A stretch of DNA of 64,000 nucleotides from Campylobacter concisus (lineage in GTDB: Bacteria > Campylobacterota > Campylobacteria > Campylobacterales > Campylobacteraceae): NCBI RefSeq assembly GCF_003049705.1, contig NZ_PIRF01000009.1, positions 1 to 64,000 on the forward strand, written 5' to 3'. How positions within the stretch are numbered: the first letter of the stretch is position 1; each line of letters begins with the position of its first letter. Both the position numbers and the translations under genes were made by a program. Below the pieces are notes generated by a model. It was not told where the DNA came from and searched no databases. It saw nothing but the letters and a program-made list of their open reading frames with translations. This document shows, one piece after another, positions 1-8,972 of the stretch.

Positions 1-150
1 CTAAAGCTTCTTGTGCTTTTAGGAAGTGGGTGGTTAAGAGAGTTTCGATCTTGCCACCAAGCGGGCAAGCTTTGGGTTCTGGGTATTAATACAAAGCAGG
101 GGGTAAACTAGCTATGAAATCCTAGCTTACAAGATTCTCTATTTAATATT
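1..150. other. Unidentified hairpin-rich segment, possible RNA gene end
   Basis: No credible ORF covers this stretch, but it holds four consecutive inverted repeats on the plus strand: 1-7 with 15-22 (one bulge), 50-55 with 64-69, 69-74 with 92-97, and 103-111 with 122-130 (one mismatch). An AT-rich block follows at 130-180, and on the minus strand it contains a TATATT-like sequence that could be a -10 box. The density of stems suggests a structured RNA that either begins before the window or runs leftward. I compared it from memory with RNase P RNA, tmRNA, 4.5S, 6S and 5S and did not find a match, so identity and strand stay open. Confidence 0.3.
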
Positions 151-182
151 TAAATAATCTTACTATTGAATATAATAAATAC

Positions 183-914
183 CTAGTTAAATTTATAAAA
201 AACTCTATTTAGATAAAGTCCTTCAGCTGGAGCTGGGATACGCGTTAATGCGGGCCATCCGTTAAGTGAAGCATTGATGAGCTCACCGCCATTTTTTATA
301 CTTAAAGCTTTAAGTAGATTTGCAATCATAAGCCGTACTTGGGCGCGCAAAAAGCCATTCGCTTTAAAAACTATGATAGTTTGGTTTTTGTATTCATAAC
401 AAAATGCCTTAAAAATTTCTCGTACTGAGCTTTTTGTGTCACTTCCTGTTTTCATATAGGAGCTAAAATCATGCTCACCAACAAAATTAGATAAAATTTC
501 ATTTGCTTTTTTGATATCAAATTTTGGCAAAAAGACTTTATAATTTGAGCTAAAAACATCAAATTCTCCATGATCTATAATGTATCTATAAGACCTTGCT
601 ACGGCGTCAAATCTTGCTTGAAAATTTTCATCAACTAAATTTATACGTTTTATATGAATATTTGGGTGGGCATGGCGGTTGATTAGCTCTTTTAGATGCT
701 CTAAATTTTTAAAATGATCGCCACAAATTACGCTTGAGCTTTGATTAATCGCATGAACGTTTTTGTCTGTACGTGAGCTAGAGACTATTTTTTCAAATAT
801 TCCAACGTGAGCTAGAGCACGCGAAAGCTCATCTTCTACGCCATTTTCATGCGGCTGAGTTTGCGAGCCTTGGAATTTGGAGCCATCGTAGCTATAAATT
901 AGTTGGATTTTCAT
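183..914 (-). CDS. truA: tRNA pseudouridine(38-40) synthase TruA
   Basis: TruA isomerises uridines 38-40 in the anticodon arm of many tRNAs. The 243-residue protein has the family length and fold signature, including the catalytic RTD-x-x-VHA motif with nucleophilic Asp50. The usual Ala-Gly after RTD is Lys-Asn here, which I recall from other Campylobacter and Helicobacter TruA proteins. The ATG shares one base with the stop of the upstream permease gene, so it is probably translationally coupled and is the last gene of the minus-strand operon that begins at glmU. The ribosome binding site lies inside the upstream gene and is weak. Confidence 0.95.
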   Translation of the reverse strand: MKIQLIYSYDGSKFQGSQTQPHENGVEDELSRALAHVGIFEKIVSSSRTDKNVHAINQSSSVICGDHFKNLEHLKELINRHAHPNIHIKRINLVDENFQARFDAVARSYRYIIDHGEFDVFSSNYKVFLPKFDIKKANEILSNFVGEHDFSSYMKTGSDTKSSVREIFKAFCYEYKNQTIIVFKANGFLRAQVRLMIANLLKALSIKNGGELINASLNGWPALTRIPAPAEGLYLNRVFYKFN

Positions 915-1942
915 TAGTATCTTCGCATGATTTTGGCTTTAAAAAGCAAAATTCCTGCCAATAAAAAGACGAAAAATATGAGCGGGATCGCAAAAGCTGG
1001 TTTTGATGAAAGTAGCATTATGAGCGTAAAATACCCAAATAAAACGCCAAATGTCCCAACATAAACCATGCCCTTTTCATATCTATAAGTAACGATGCCA
1101 AAGCTTATAGCAAAAAGTGTACTGGCAAGTGGAAATAGCGCAACAAGCACATACGTACTAAGATCTTTTCTTCTTTTTTCACTACTATTTGCCTCCGCCC
1201 AGTACTCTTTTATGCCGCCTATATCGCTTATCTCTTCACTTTGGGCAGTCCTTATCTTCATAGATTTGAAGTTACTTTGATGATAAATTTCATCTTTTAT
1301 GTCATACATTTTTCCATCTACTAAAGAGAGTTCGATGCTTTGATTTGTATTAGTGATCTTTGCGTTTTTAGCAGTGATTAAGCGTTGGGAGTCTTTAATG
1401 TAAGGATTAAACATCACGATATCTTTATAGGTAGTGCCGTTGTTATCTTGCATTTCACTACCCACATAGACCATCCAGTCAGAAAATTTTTGTCCAAACT
1501 GGGTTGGCTTTAAATTTAGCTTTGCGACAGTCTTTTTATAATCAATAAAATTTGCATTTAGCTGTGCGGCTATTGGTATCATTATGGTAGCGATTATAAG
1601 TAGAGCAGTGCTTAAAAATGCTGAAAATATTAAGAAAAATTTAGCAATCTTATTTGGTGAGCCACCAAGCGTAAAAATAACGATACTTTCATTCTCTTTT
1701 GATAATCTAAAAAAAGTCATCGCAAGTGATACAAAAAATGCTATAGGCACGACAAAAAGTAGCACGCGTGGAAGCATAAATGAGTAGAGTTTAAAAAGCT
1801 CGCCAAAGCTGATCTCAATGTAGGAAGTAATGCGCGCGATCTGGATGAAAAATACGATCGACATGATCAAAAAAAGCGTACTAAATAGCGACGCAAAAGT
1901 CCCTATGAAGTTAAACAAAAGATATCTGTTCACTCTACTCAT
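914..1942 (-). CDS. LptF/LptG-family permease
   Basis: Integral inner-membrane protein of the YjgP/YjgQ family, whose members form the membrane part of the LptB2FG transporter that extracts lipopolysaccharide or lipooligosaccharide from the inner membrane. The 342 residues show the family layout: three hydrophobic segments in the first 125 residues, a periplasmic domain at about 130-255, and three C-terminal helices. It overlaps the prepilin peptidase gene upstream by 8 bases and truA downstream by one. Whether this is the LptF or the LptG paralogue cannot be decided here, so no symbol is given. Confidence 0.85.
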   Translation of the reverse strand: MSRVNRYLLFNFIGTFASLFSTLFLIMSIVFFIQIARITSYIEISFGELFKLYSFMLPRVLLFVVPIAFFVSLAMTFFRLSKENESIVIFTLGGSPNKIAKFFLIFSAFLSTALLIIATIMIPIAAQLNANFIDYKKTVAKLNLKPTQFGQKFSDWMVYVGSEMQDNNGTTYKDIVMFNPYIKDSQRLITAKNAKITNTNQSIELSLVDGKMYDIKDEIYHQSNFKSMKIRTAQSEEISDIGGIKEYWAEANSSEKRRKDLSTYVLVALFPLASTLFAISFGIVTYRYEKGMVYVGTFGVLFGYFTLIMLLSSKPAFAIPLIFFVFLLAGILLFKAKIMRRY

Positions 1943-2723
1943 AAATAAACCTTAAAATTTCTAAAATTTGCTCTTTAAAAGCGTATGTAATAAGTAAGCC
2001 AAGACTTAAAAATGGCACAAAGGCTAGCTCGTAGCTCTTTTTGCGAACGAGCGCATACACTGGAAGTGTAAAAAGTGCTGCAAGATAGATCGCCACTAGA
2101 GCCAGTTTGACTGGCAAGATAGCTCCGATGATCGCCGCTATAAAGATATCTGCACTACCCATCGCTTCTTTTTTTATGGCAAAACTTACGACAAATCTAA
2201 GCACCCAAAAGATAAGTGCAAAAAGGAATAAATTTAAAATCTGGGCAAAATTTCCTTTAACTATAAAAAGCATCAGAGCGTAGATAAATGCGAAAAATAG
2301 CGCCGCAAAAAGAAGCGGATCTGGCACAGCTTTATATCTTATATCTATGACGCTAAGAGCTAGTAGCATTATAAAGCAAAGACCTAAAAATAGCGCATAA
2401 AGCAGCGTTTCTACACTTAAAATTTTGCCGCACTCTTTAAAAAAGCAGATCAGAAAAAGTATCCCAGAAACTAGCTCGATCACTGGGTAGATGAGGCTTA
2501 TTTTTTTCTTACAAAAGGCACATTTGCCGCCTAAAAATAGCCATGAAAAAAGCGGAACATTGTGATAAAAATTTAGCTTATGGTCGCAGTTTGGGCAATG
2601 AGAAGCTGGAAAATTTATACTTTCATTTCTTGGTAAGCGGTAGATCAAAACATTTAAAAACGAACCGATGCAAATGCCAAGAATAAATGTAAAAACGGCA
2701 AAAAAAATGACTAAATTATCCAT
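1935..2723 (-). CDS. Type IV prepilin peptidase (A24 family)
   Basis: Membrane aspartyl protease that cleaves, and in many species N-methylates, type IV prepilins and pseudopilins. From the ATG at 2723 it is 262 residues with many hydrophobic helices. Two CxxC pairs (Cys43/Cys46 and Cys68/Cys71) form the cytoplasmic zinc-binding loop of the methylase domain. Catalytic aspartates fit Asp127 (context VIDIRY) and Asp192 (GSAD). A TTG seven codons upstream is an alternative start inside uppS. The ATG places the first helix near the N terminus as usual. Its natural substrate in this window is the pseudopilin at 21933-22349; in Campylobacter this machinery serves natural transformation rather than surface pili. 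Confidence 0.9.
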   Translation of the reverse strand: MDNLVIFFAVFTFILGICIGSFLNVLIYRLPRNESINFPASHCPNCDHKLNFYHNVPLFSWLFLGGKCAFCKKKISLIYPVIELVSGILFLICFFKECGKILSVETLLYALFLGLCFIMLLALSVIDIRYKAVPDPLLFAALFFAFIYALMLFIVKGNFAQILNLFLFALIFWVLRFVVSFAIKKEAMGSADIFIAAIIGAILPVKLALVAIYLAALFTLPVYALVRKKSYELAFVPFLSLGLLITYAFKEQILEILRFIYE

Positions 2724-2730
2724 TATCTCG

Positions 2731-3402
2731 CTAAACTCCGCCAAATCTTCGCTCTATATTTTTAAATTTGCTAACGATGCTTGCAAGCTCATCCTTACTA
2801 AAGTCAGGCCAAAGTGTGGGCGTAAAAAATAGCTCTGCGTAGCTTGCTTGCCAAAGCATGAAATTTGAAAGCCTGCTCTCGCCACCAGTCCTAATGAGAA
2901 GATCCACCGGCTCACTCTCATCAAGTGCTGCATTTAGGCTTGCTTCGTTTATCTCTGTACCTTTTAAATTTAGCTTTCTCACAGCTCTAATAATCTCGTC
3001 TTTTGAGCCGTAGTTTATAGCTAAATTTAATAATAAATTTTTATTCTCTCTTGTAGCGTTTTTGGTGATTTCTATCTCGTTTTTTAGCTCATCGCTAAAT
3101 GGCGAAATATCACCAATCGTATTAAATTTGATCCCATTTTTTATAAAGTCAGCGCGCTTTAAAATGAGAAATTTCTTAAGCAAATTCATCAAAAATTCGA
3201 CCTCTTTTTGCGGTCTTTTCCAGTTTTCAGTACTAAATGCGTAAAGACTTAAAATTTTCACACCATTATCGATACAAAATTCGCACATATCGCTTACTAC
3301 ATTTGCTCCAGCTTCGTGCCCGTTTGTCCGTAAAAATCCACGTTTTTTAGCCCAGCGCCCATTTCCATCCATGATAATAGCAAGGTGGTTTAATTCATTC
3401 AA
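2731..3402 (-). CDS. uppS: Undecaprenyl diphosphate synthase (cis-prenyltransferase)
   Basis: UppS condenses isopentenyl diphosphate with farnesyl diphosphate to make C55 undecaprenyl diphosphate, the lipid carrier for peptidoglycan and glycans. The 223-residue protein opens with the family signature around Asp12 (MDGNGRWA), the metal- and substrate-binding Asp, and has the C-terminal RTGGESRLSNFMLWQ-type signature that binds the diphosphate. The start is TTG, 7 bases after an AAAGG; the only nearby ATG lies inside the active-site motif and is too late. It is three bases downstream of the unknown gene at 3406 and is part of the glmU-truA operon. Confidence 0.96.
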   Translation of the reverse strand: MNELNHLAIIMDGNGRWAKKRGFLRTNGHEAGANVVSDMCEFCIDNGVKILSLYAFSTENWKRPQKEVEFLMNLLKKFLILKRADFIKNGIKFNTIGDISPFSDELKNEIEITKNATRENKNLLLNLAINYGSKDEIIRAVRKLNLKGTEINEASLNAALDESEPVDLLIRTGGESRLSNFMLWQASYAELFFTPTLWPDFSKDELASIVSKFKNIERRFGGV

Positions 3403-3405
3403 TCT

Positions 3406-4092
3406 TTAGCCTTTTATATCAATAATTTGTTCTTTTTTGCTCCAAAGAGCACTTACATTTTGCACTGTTATGTTGGCGCTAAATTCACTTTTTAACAAGC
3501 TAGCTACATTATTAAATGGAGTGGCGATCTCGTATAAAACTTCATCTTTAAATTTAAAAATAAGTGGAGCAAAATTTGAAAATATTAAAAAAATTTTCAT
3601 ATCACTCTCCTCTTTTTTTAGCTGAAAAACGCCGTTTATGCCATTATAAATAAATGGTATATGCACGACATTTTCTTGCAGAGCAAAGAGCATTTTCGCT
3701 AGCACTTTCATCTCGTCTTTTGTCTTAGCTTCACTTAAACTTTTAAATAAATGGTCATAAAACCACGATAAATTCTCATTTTCTATCAAATTTTCGATAA
3801 GATTTAGCCCATCAGCCAAGACATCTTCGTCTAAAATTCTTGGCTTTTCGTATAAATTTTTTATGACGATATTTTCGCCCTGGCTTTGCACCTCGCCCCA
3901 GTATCTCGAGCCTACGTTTAGCTCTTTTGCGCTTTTTGTGTTTAAATTTCTATTTGCAAAATTTAAAATGTATCTGTTAAAACCGATCTTTTGGCTTACT
4001 AAGATACTAAGCGGAAGTGACGAATTTATAGCTACTAACGGTGAATTTGCATTTTTTGCTATTTTTTGAATGCGAGAAATTTTCTCTATCAT
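3406..4092 (-). CDS. Conserved Campylobacter protein of unknown function
   Basis: 228 residues with no signal peptide and no clear membrane segment. It sits between coaBC (ATGA overlap) and uppS, the place where C. jejuni carries the uncharacterised Cj0823 as I remember it. The middle and C-terminal part (about 135-215) alternates hydrophobic strands with a PFNN-type turn and a Leu/Lys helix, which is loosely like the C-terminal domain of flagellar hook-length control proteins. That likeness is by eye only. The tight operon position argues that it is expressed and real. No function is assigned. Confidence 0.75.
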   Translation of the reverse strand: MIEKISRIQKIAKNANSPLVAINSSLPLSILVSQKIGFNRYILNFANRNLNTKSAKELNVGSRYWGEVQSQGENIVIKNLYEKPRILDEDVLADGLNLIENLIENENLSWFYDHLFKSLSEAKTKDEMKVLAKMLFALQENVVHIPFIYNGINGVFQLKKEESDMKIFLIFSNFAPLIFKFKDEVLYEIATPFNNVASLLKSEFSANITVQNVSALWSKKEQIIDIKG

Positions 4093-5261
4093 AAATTTGC
4101 CGCTAGCTCCACGATATGTCTTGCGATCTCGTCTTTTGCGGCAAGCGGCAGCAAAGTTTCACTATTTTTCGTGATGAAATTTACCTCATTTTGCTCACTT
4201 GCAAAGCCATTTTTCTCACCCAAGATATTTAGGCAAACTGCGTCAAGCCCCTTTTGCTCTAGCATTGCTCTAGCATTTTCGTGTGCGCTCTCGCTTGAGA
4301 TTTCAAGCTTAAAGCCGATCTTTTTGCATTTAAACTTTTTTAAGCTTTGCAAAATATCGACATTTCTCTTTAGACTTAAGCTTAAAATTTCGCCAACGTC
4401 CTCTTTTTTTATCTTGCCATCTATCTTTGTCGGTACAAAATCACTAACTGCAGCACACATTACAATTAAATTCGTGCTCTCACACTCGCTCTTGCAAAGC
4501 CCTAAAAGCTCACTACTTGAGCTAAATTTAAGGCTAAGAAATGGCTCATTTGCGGTTTCAAAGCTAGCAAGCAGTTTTACCTCCGCACCTGCATAGTAAA
4601 AGGCTCTTGCCAAGGCTCTTGCCATCTTACCGCTTGAGAAATTTGTAATGGCTCTAACATCATCTATCTTTTCGGTTGTTGCGCCACCCGTGATCACCAC
4701 TTTTTTGCCTGCGAAAATGGGCTTGCTAAGCCTTTTAATGGCCGCTTCTACTATCACTTCAGGGTTTGCAAGACCGCCTTTACCAACGTCGCCACAAGCT
4801 AGAGTTTTTAAAACCGGCTCAACTATTAAAGCGCCGTTTTTCTTTAAAATTTCAAGCGAATTTTGCGTCGCGAAGTGCTCTATCATACTGTTATTTGCAG
4901 CTAGTGCGACAACCAAAGGTACGTGCGAGGCGGCGATTAGCGTTTGCATAAAGACATTGTCACAGATGCCAGCTATTAGCTTATTTATCGTATTTACAGA
5001 GGCTGGAGCGATTAGAACTAGATCCATTTTAGAGTAGGCTATGTGATTTACGCCATCTTGCCAGTTTTGCGTTTGCGAGCTTAAAATTTTATGCTCACTT
5101 AGCGCCTCAAAGCCGCTTACACTGCAAAATTCAAGCGCTCCGTCACTTAAAGCCACATAAACATCAGCACCTTTCTTTTTAAGCAGCGATAAAATTTCGA
5201 ATGCCTTATAAAAGGCGATACTACCGCAAACGGCAAGTAAAATTTTCTTATTTTTTAACAT
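4089..5261 (-). CDS. coaBC: Bifunctional phosphopantothenoylcysteine decarboxylase/synthetase
   Basis: CoaBC makes 4-phosphopantetheine for coenzyme A: the N-terminal FMN-dependent CoaC half decarboxylates what the C-terminal CTP-dependent CoaB half synthesises. The CoaC half shows a GSIAFYK flavin loop, the catalytic NHIAYS histidine and the substrate-flap cysteine in ACGDVGKGGL. The usual PAMNxxM motif reads LAANNSM, keeping the essential Asn. CoaB begins near the ITGG-TTEKID motif and carries NFSSGKM and the KIKKE lysine cluster. The ATG at 5261 is preferred over a TTG eight codons upstream. It overlaps glmU by 14 bases. Confidence 0.93.
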   Translation of the reverse strand: MLKNKKILLAVCGSIAFYKAFEILSLLKKKGADVYVALSDGALEFCSVSGFEALSEHKILSSQTQNWQDGVNHIAYSKMDLVLIAPASVNTINKLIAGICDNVFMQTLIAASHVPLVVALAANNSMIEHFATQNSLEILKKNGALIVEPVLKTLACGDVGKGGLANPEVIVEAAIKRLSKPIFAGKKVVITGGATTEKIDDVRAITNFSSGKMARALARAFYYAGAEVKLLASFETANEPFLSLKFSSSSELLGLCKSECESTNLIVMCAAVSDFVPTKIDGKIKKEDVGEILSLSLKRNVDILQSLKKFKCKKIGFKLEISSESAHENARAMLEQKGLDAVCLNILGEKNGFASEQNEVNFITKNSETLLPLAAKDEIARHIVELAANL

Positions 5262-6555
5262 CGTCTTTGCCAAAGAATTTCTCAAAAAAGCCGCTTTTGT
5301 TCTCTTGACGAGCTCTGCTAATCGCTAGCGCTCCACTCTCAACATCTTTTGTGATGGTGCTTCCTGCTGCGATGATGACGTTATCAGCGATATTTACAGG
5401 GGCAACTAGCTGCGTATCTGAGCCAACAAAGACGTTTTTGCCGATTTTGGTTTTGTATTTTGCTTTGCCGTCGTAATTGCATGTGATTGTGCCACACCCG
5501 ATGTTTGTGCCGCTTTCTATCTCGCAGTCGCCAAGATAGCTCAAATGTCCAGCTTTTACGCCGCTAAGAACGCCCTTTTTTACCTCGACGAAATTCCCTA
5601 TGTGTGTGTCAGAAATTTCAGAATTTGGTCTGATGTGAGCTAGTGGCCCTATATCTGAGTTTTTGATAATGCTACTTTCGATCACTGATGAGCTTTTGAT
5701 GATGCTCTCTGTGATGACGCATTCGCCAAGGATACTTACGTTTTCTTCGAGCACGCACTCGCCTTCAAATTTAGCCCTGCTGTCTATGAAAATGCTCTCA
5801 GGCATGCGCATCAAAACGCCAGCTTTCATCAAATTTTGCTTGATCTCATCTTGCATGATCTTTTCTGCAATGCTAAGCTGAAATTTATCATTTATTCCCA
5901 TGAAATTTTGCTCATTAACATTTACTGCAACGCACTTTAAGCCCTTTTCATTTGCTATTTTTATGGCGTCAGTTAGGTAGTACTCTTTTTGTGCGTTTTG
6001 GTTGCTTATGAGTGGTAAAATTTGCTCTAGAGCCCCGCGTTTAAAGCAGTAGCAGCCAGCATTTACGCTTTTTATGGCAAGCTGCGCTTCGCTCGCATCT
6101 TTTTGCTCGACGATGCCTTCAACTTTGCCATTTTTTATGATGACTCTGCCGTAGCCAAAAGGATTTGCTGCTTCAAATGAGCTCATAACCACGTCAGCTT
6201 CAGCATTTGCTAGACGCATTAGGTCGGTTGATTTTACAAGAGGCATGTCACCACAAGTTACTATCACCTTTTCGCCGCTTAAATTTACGCTCTTTATCGC
6301 GCCAGCAGTGCCTGGGTAATTTGTGTGGTCTTGCTCAAAAATTTTAGTTTGAGGGAAAATTTCTTTTATTTTTTGACTAATTAACTCTTTTTCGTAATGA
6401 AGCACGACGCTAACGTCATTTGTGATAGCATAAGCTTGCTTTAAGATGTGAATGATCATCGGCTCACCGCAAAGTTCAAATAGGACTTTTGGACGTTTTG
6501 ATTTCATCCTGGTACCAAGACCAGCAGCTAAAATTATGATTGAAGTATTGTTCAT
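5248..6555 (-). CDS. glmU: Bifunctional UDP-N-acetylglucosamine pyrophosphorylase / glucosamine-1-phosphate acetyltransferase
   Basis: GlmU acetylates glucosamine-1-phosphate and then couples it to UTP to give UDP-GlcNAc for peptidoglycan and lipooligosaccharide. The 435-residue protein has an N-terminal nucleotidyltransferase domain with LAAGLGTRM at residues 9-17 and a metal-binding GDMP motif. A left-handed beta-helix follows with hexapeptide repeats and the catalytic histidine in KAGHLSYLGD. The ATG at 6555 was chosen because it places LAAG correctly and has an AAGG eight bases upstream; a longer reading frame to 6597 adds 14 unlikely residues. It is the first gene of the leftward operon, and the AT-rich gap to divergent motA presumably holds its promoter. 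Confidence 0.96.
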   Translation of the reverse strand: MNNTSIIILAAGLGTRMKSKRPKVLFELCGEPMIIHILKQAYAITNDVSVVLHYEKELISQKIKEIFPQTKIFEQDHTNYPGTAGAIKSVNLSGEKVIVTCGDMPLVKSTDLMRLANAEADVVMSSFEAANPFGYGRVIIKNGKVEGIVEQKDASEAQLAIKSVNAGCYCFKRGALEQILPLISNQNAQKEYYLTDAIKIANEKGLKCVAVNVNEQNFMGINDKFQLSIAEKIMQDEIKQNLMKAGVLMRMPESIFIDSRAKFEGECVLEENVSILGECVITESIIKSSSVIESSIIKNSDIGPLAHIRPNSEISDTHIGNFVEVKKGVLSGVKAGHLSYLGDCEIESGTNIGCGTITCNYDGKAKYKTKIGKNVFVGSDTQLVAPVNIADNVIIAAGSTITKDVESGALAISRARQENKSGFFEKFFGKDDVKK

Positions 6556-6691
6556 TTTTAAGCCTTTTAACGTTAAAAATTTCGCAGATTGTAGCAAAAA
6601 ATGCCAAACATTTTTTTTAATTTAACGATTGTTTCAACAAAAAGCTAATAAAATAGCAATTCTTAAGAATTTATAAATAAAGTGAGCTTAA

Positions 6692-7459
6692 ATGGATTTA
6701 GGAACCGTCGTCGGCTGGGTTTTGACCCTAGTGCTTTTGTTTGGATCAATGGCGATAGGCGTTGGTATAGGACCATACATCGATATTCCTTCTGTGATGA
6801 TCGTTTTTGGTGGTACTATCGGCGTTATGATGGTTGGCTTCAAGATGGAGACGCTTAAAGGAATTGGTAAATTTTATGGCATTGCTGTTAAGCCATCAGT
6901 CGTAGTAAATTTACCTGAGACTATAAAAAAAATAGTCGATTATTCAACTAAAGCTAGACGTGATGGTATCTTATCGCTCGAAAGCGAAGTAAATAATGAG
7001 ACAAATCAGTTTTTAAAAAGAGGCCTCTCAATGGCGGTCGATGGCAATGAGCCAGATGCGATAAGAGCGCTTTTAGAGATTGATATCGATCAAACTAGCA
7101 CAAGACATTCAAATAATATTAAAATTTTTGAGCAAGTCGGCGGTTTTGCGGGTGCTATGGGTATGATAGGAACGCTCATTGGTCTTGTTGCGATGCTTCT
7201 TAACATGTCAGATCCTAGTGCGATCGGCCCATCAATGGCGGTTGCCTTGCTTACGACACTTTATGGTGCGATGATAGGTAACATTATAGGTGCACCTGTG
7301 GCAAATATCCTCTCTATTCGCGATGCTGATGAAGCACTTGAAAAACAAGTCGTACTTGAGGGAATCATGTCGATACAAGCAGGTGATAATCCAAGAACGC
7401 TTGAAGCTAAACTCTTAGCCTTTTTACCACCAAAAGATAGAAAAAGTCAGTTTGAATAA
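6692..7459 (+). CDS. motA: Flagellar motor stator protein MotA
   Basis: MotA forms the five-subunit ring of the ion-driven stator that pushes on FliG. The 255-residue protein has four hydrophobic segments (about 3-22, 32-50, 150-170, 183-205), a charged cytoplasmic loop between helices 2 and 3, and the GMIGTLIGLVAML signature. The start has GTGAG about 7 bases upstream. motB begins within its stop codon (TAATG). The gap back to glmU is AT-rich with a TAATAAAAT that could be a -10 box; no convincing sigma-54 or sigma-28 promoter was seen. Confidence 0.95.
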   Translation: MDLGTVVGWVLTLVLLFGSMAIGVGIGPYIDIPSVMIVFGGTIGVMMVGFKMETLKGIGKFYGIAVKPSVVVNLPETIKKIVDYSTKARRDGILSLESEVNNETNQFLKRGLSMAVDGNEPDAIRALLEIDIDQTSTRHSNNIKIFEQVGGFAGAMGMIGTLIGLVAMLLNMSDPSAIGPSMAVALLTTLYGAMIGNIIGAPVANILSIRDADEALEKQVVLEGIMSIQAGDNPRTLEAKLLAFLPPKDRKSQFE

Positions 7460-8238
7460 TGGGTAAGTTAATAAAACCAGAAGAGTGTCCAAAATGTATG
7501 CCTGAGTGGCTAGCTGCTTTTGGCGACCTCATGTCACTTTTGCTTTGTTTTTTCGTTTTATTACTTTCTATGGCGACAATGGATGCTAAAAAGATGGAGG
7601 CCGCTGTTGGCTCACTAGCTGGTGCTTTGAGTGTGCTTGAAGGTGGTGCTAGACCTGAAAATCAGATAGAAAAAGAGACGGATCCAGAAAATACTCGTGC
7701 AAAAAAGATAAGCAAGCAAAAGGGCTCACAAAGTGAGCTAAATATGAATGTTAAAAAGATAAATGAGTTACTAGCTGCTAGCGGGGCACCTGAGATCACT
7801 ATGGAGGAGAGTGAAGATGGCTTTATCGTAAGGCTTCCAGCAGCTATGCTTTTTGAGAAAGATAGTGCTGAAATTTCTGGTGAAGATGCGAAGCTGTTTT
7901 TAAAACGAATAGGCATGATTGTGGCAAAAATGCCTAATGATGTAAAAGCCGATATTATCGGCCATACAGATAATATAGAACCAAGTAAAGACTCAGCTTA
8001 TAAAAATAACTGGCAGCTCTCAACTGCAAGGGCTTTAAGCGTGGTTGAAGAGCTAATTAACGATGGCGTACCACAAAATAGAATAATAGCTTCTGGCAAA
8101 GCTTCGTTTGATCCGATCGCTAGTAACAGCACAGAAGATGGCAGAGCTAAGAATAATAGAGTAGAAATTCACTTCATATCGCTTGAGCCAAAAAATAAAG
8201 AGGCTACTAAGAAAAGTATCCTTGATATGAGGAATTAG
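7459..8238 (+). CDS. motB: Flagellar motor stator protein MotB
   Basis: MotB is the peptidoglycan-anchored stator subunit. A short cytoplasmic N terminus with an ECPKC motif precedes one transmembrane helix (about 17-38) that carries the ion-conducting Asp23 in the GDLMSLLLCFF context. A plug and linker follow, and then a C-terminal OmpA-like peptidoglycan-binding domain (about 105-235) with IIGHTDN and NWQLSTARA motifs. The 259-residue length is normal. It overlaps motA by one base and is three bases from fliP. Confidence 0.95.
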   Translation: MGKLIKPEECPKCMPEWLAAFGDLMSLLLCFFVLLLSMATMDAKKMEAAVGSLAGALSVLEGGARPENQIEKETDPENTRAKKISKQKGSQSELNMNVKKINELLAASGAPEITMEESEDGFIVRLPAAMLFEKDSAEISGEDAKLFLKRIGMIVAKMPNDVKADIIGHTDNIEPSKDSAYKNNWQLSTARALSVVEELINDGVPQNRIIASGKASFDPIASNSTEDGRAKNNRVEIHFISLEPKNKEATKKSILDMRN

Positions 8239-8240
8239 TC

Positions 8241-8972
8241 GTGAAGGCACTGCTTGCTTTAGCGGTTTTACTTTGCACGGTTTTTGGGGCTGATCCTGCG
8301 CTACCAACTATAAATTTAAGTCTAAATTCTCCAGCAAATGCCGAGCAACTAGTAAATTCTCTAAACGTTTTACTAATCCTCACCGCACTTGCACTTGCTC
8401 CTTCGCTCATTTTTATGATGACAAGTTTTTTAAGGCTTGTTATCGTATTTTCATTTTTACGCCAAGCCATGGGCACACAGCAAGTTCCTCCTTCAACAGT
8501 GCTTATCTCGCTTGCGATGGTTCTTACCTTTTTTATCATGGAGCCAGTTGGACAAAAGAGCTATAATGATGGCATAAAGCCTTATATAGCTGAGCAGATA
8601 GGCTATGAAGAGATGCTTGATAAGAGCTTAAAGCCATTTAAAGAATTTATGGTAAAAAACACAAGAGAAAAAGACCTTGCGCTTTTCTTTAGGATTAGAA
8701 ATTTACAAAATCCAGCAAATATTGAAGAGATACCGCTAAGTATCGCAATGTCGGCTTTCATGATAAGTGAGCTAAAGACATCTTTTGAGATAGCGTTTTT
8801 GCTCTATTTGCCATTTCTTGTCATCGACATGGTCGTAAGCTCAGTACTGATGGCTATGGGTATGATGATGCTTCCTCCTGTCATGATCTCACTACCATTT
8901 AAACTGCTCATATTTGTGCTTGTTGATGGCTGGAATTTACTAATAGGAAATCTTGTAAAAAGCTTTCACTAA
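8241..8972 (+). CDS. fliP: Flagellar type III export gate protein FliP
   Basis: FliP is the core of the FliPQR export gate at the base of the flagellum. The 243-residue protein has a cleavable-looking N-terminal hydrophobic segment ending at about residue 17, then helices with the family signatures SFLRLVIVFSFLRQAMGTQQ and a C-terminal DMVVSSVLMAMGMMMLPP block. The start is GTG, set by an AGGA about 7 bases upstream and two bases after the motB stop. The tolC-like gene overlaps its stop by one base, so a flagellar gene and an efflux system share a transcript. Confidence 0.96.
   Translation: MKALLALAVLLCTVFGADPALPTINLSLNSPANAEQLVNSLNVLLILTALALAPSLIFMMTSFLRLVIVFSFLRQAMGTQQVPPSTVLISLAMVLTFFIMEPVGQKSYNDGIKPYIAEQIGYEEMLDKSLKPFKEFMVKNTREKDLALFFRIRNLQNPANIEEIPLSIAMSAFMISELKTSFEIAFLLYLPFLVIDMVVSSVLMAMGMMMLPPVMISLPFKLLIFVLVDGWNLLIGNLVKSFH

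Noticed and set aside
4066-4596. Long plus-strand open frame opposite coaBC
   Set aside because: It is the antisense shadow of a clearly conserved gene and has Phe/Ser-rich composition typical of antisense frames in this genome.
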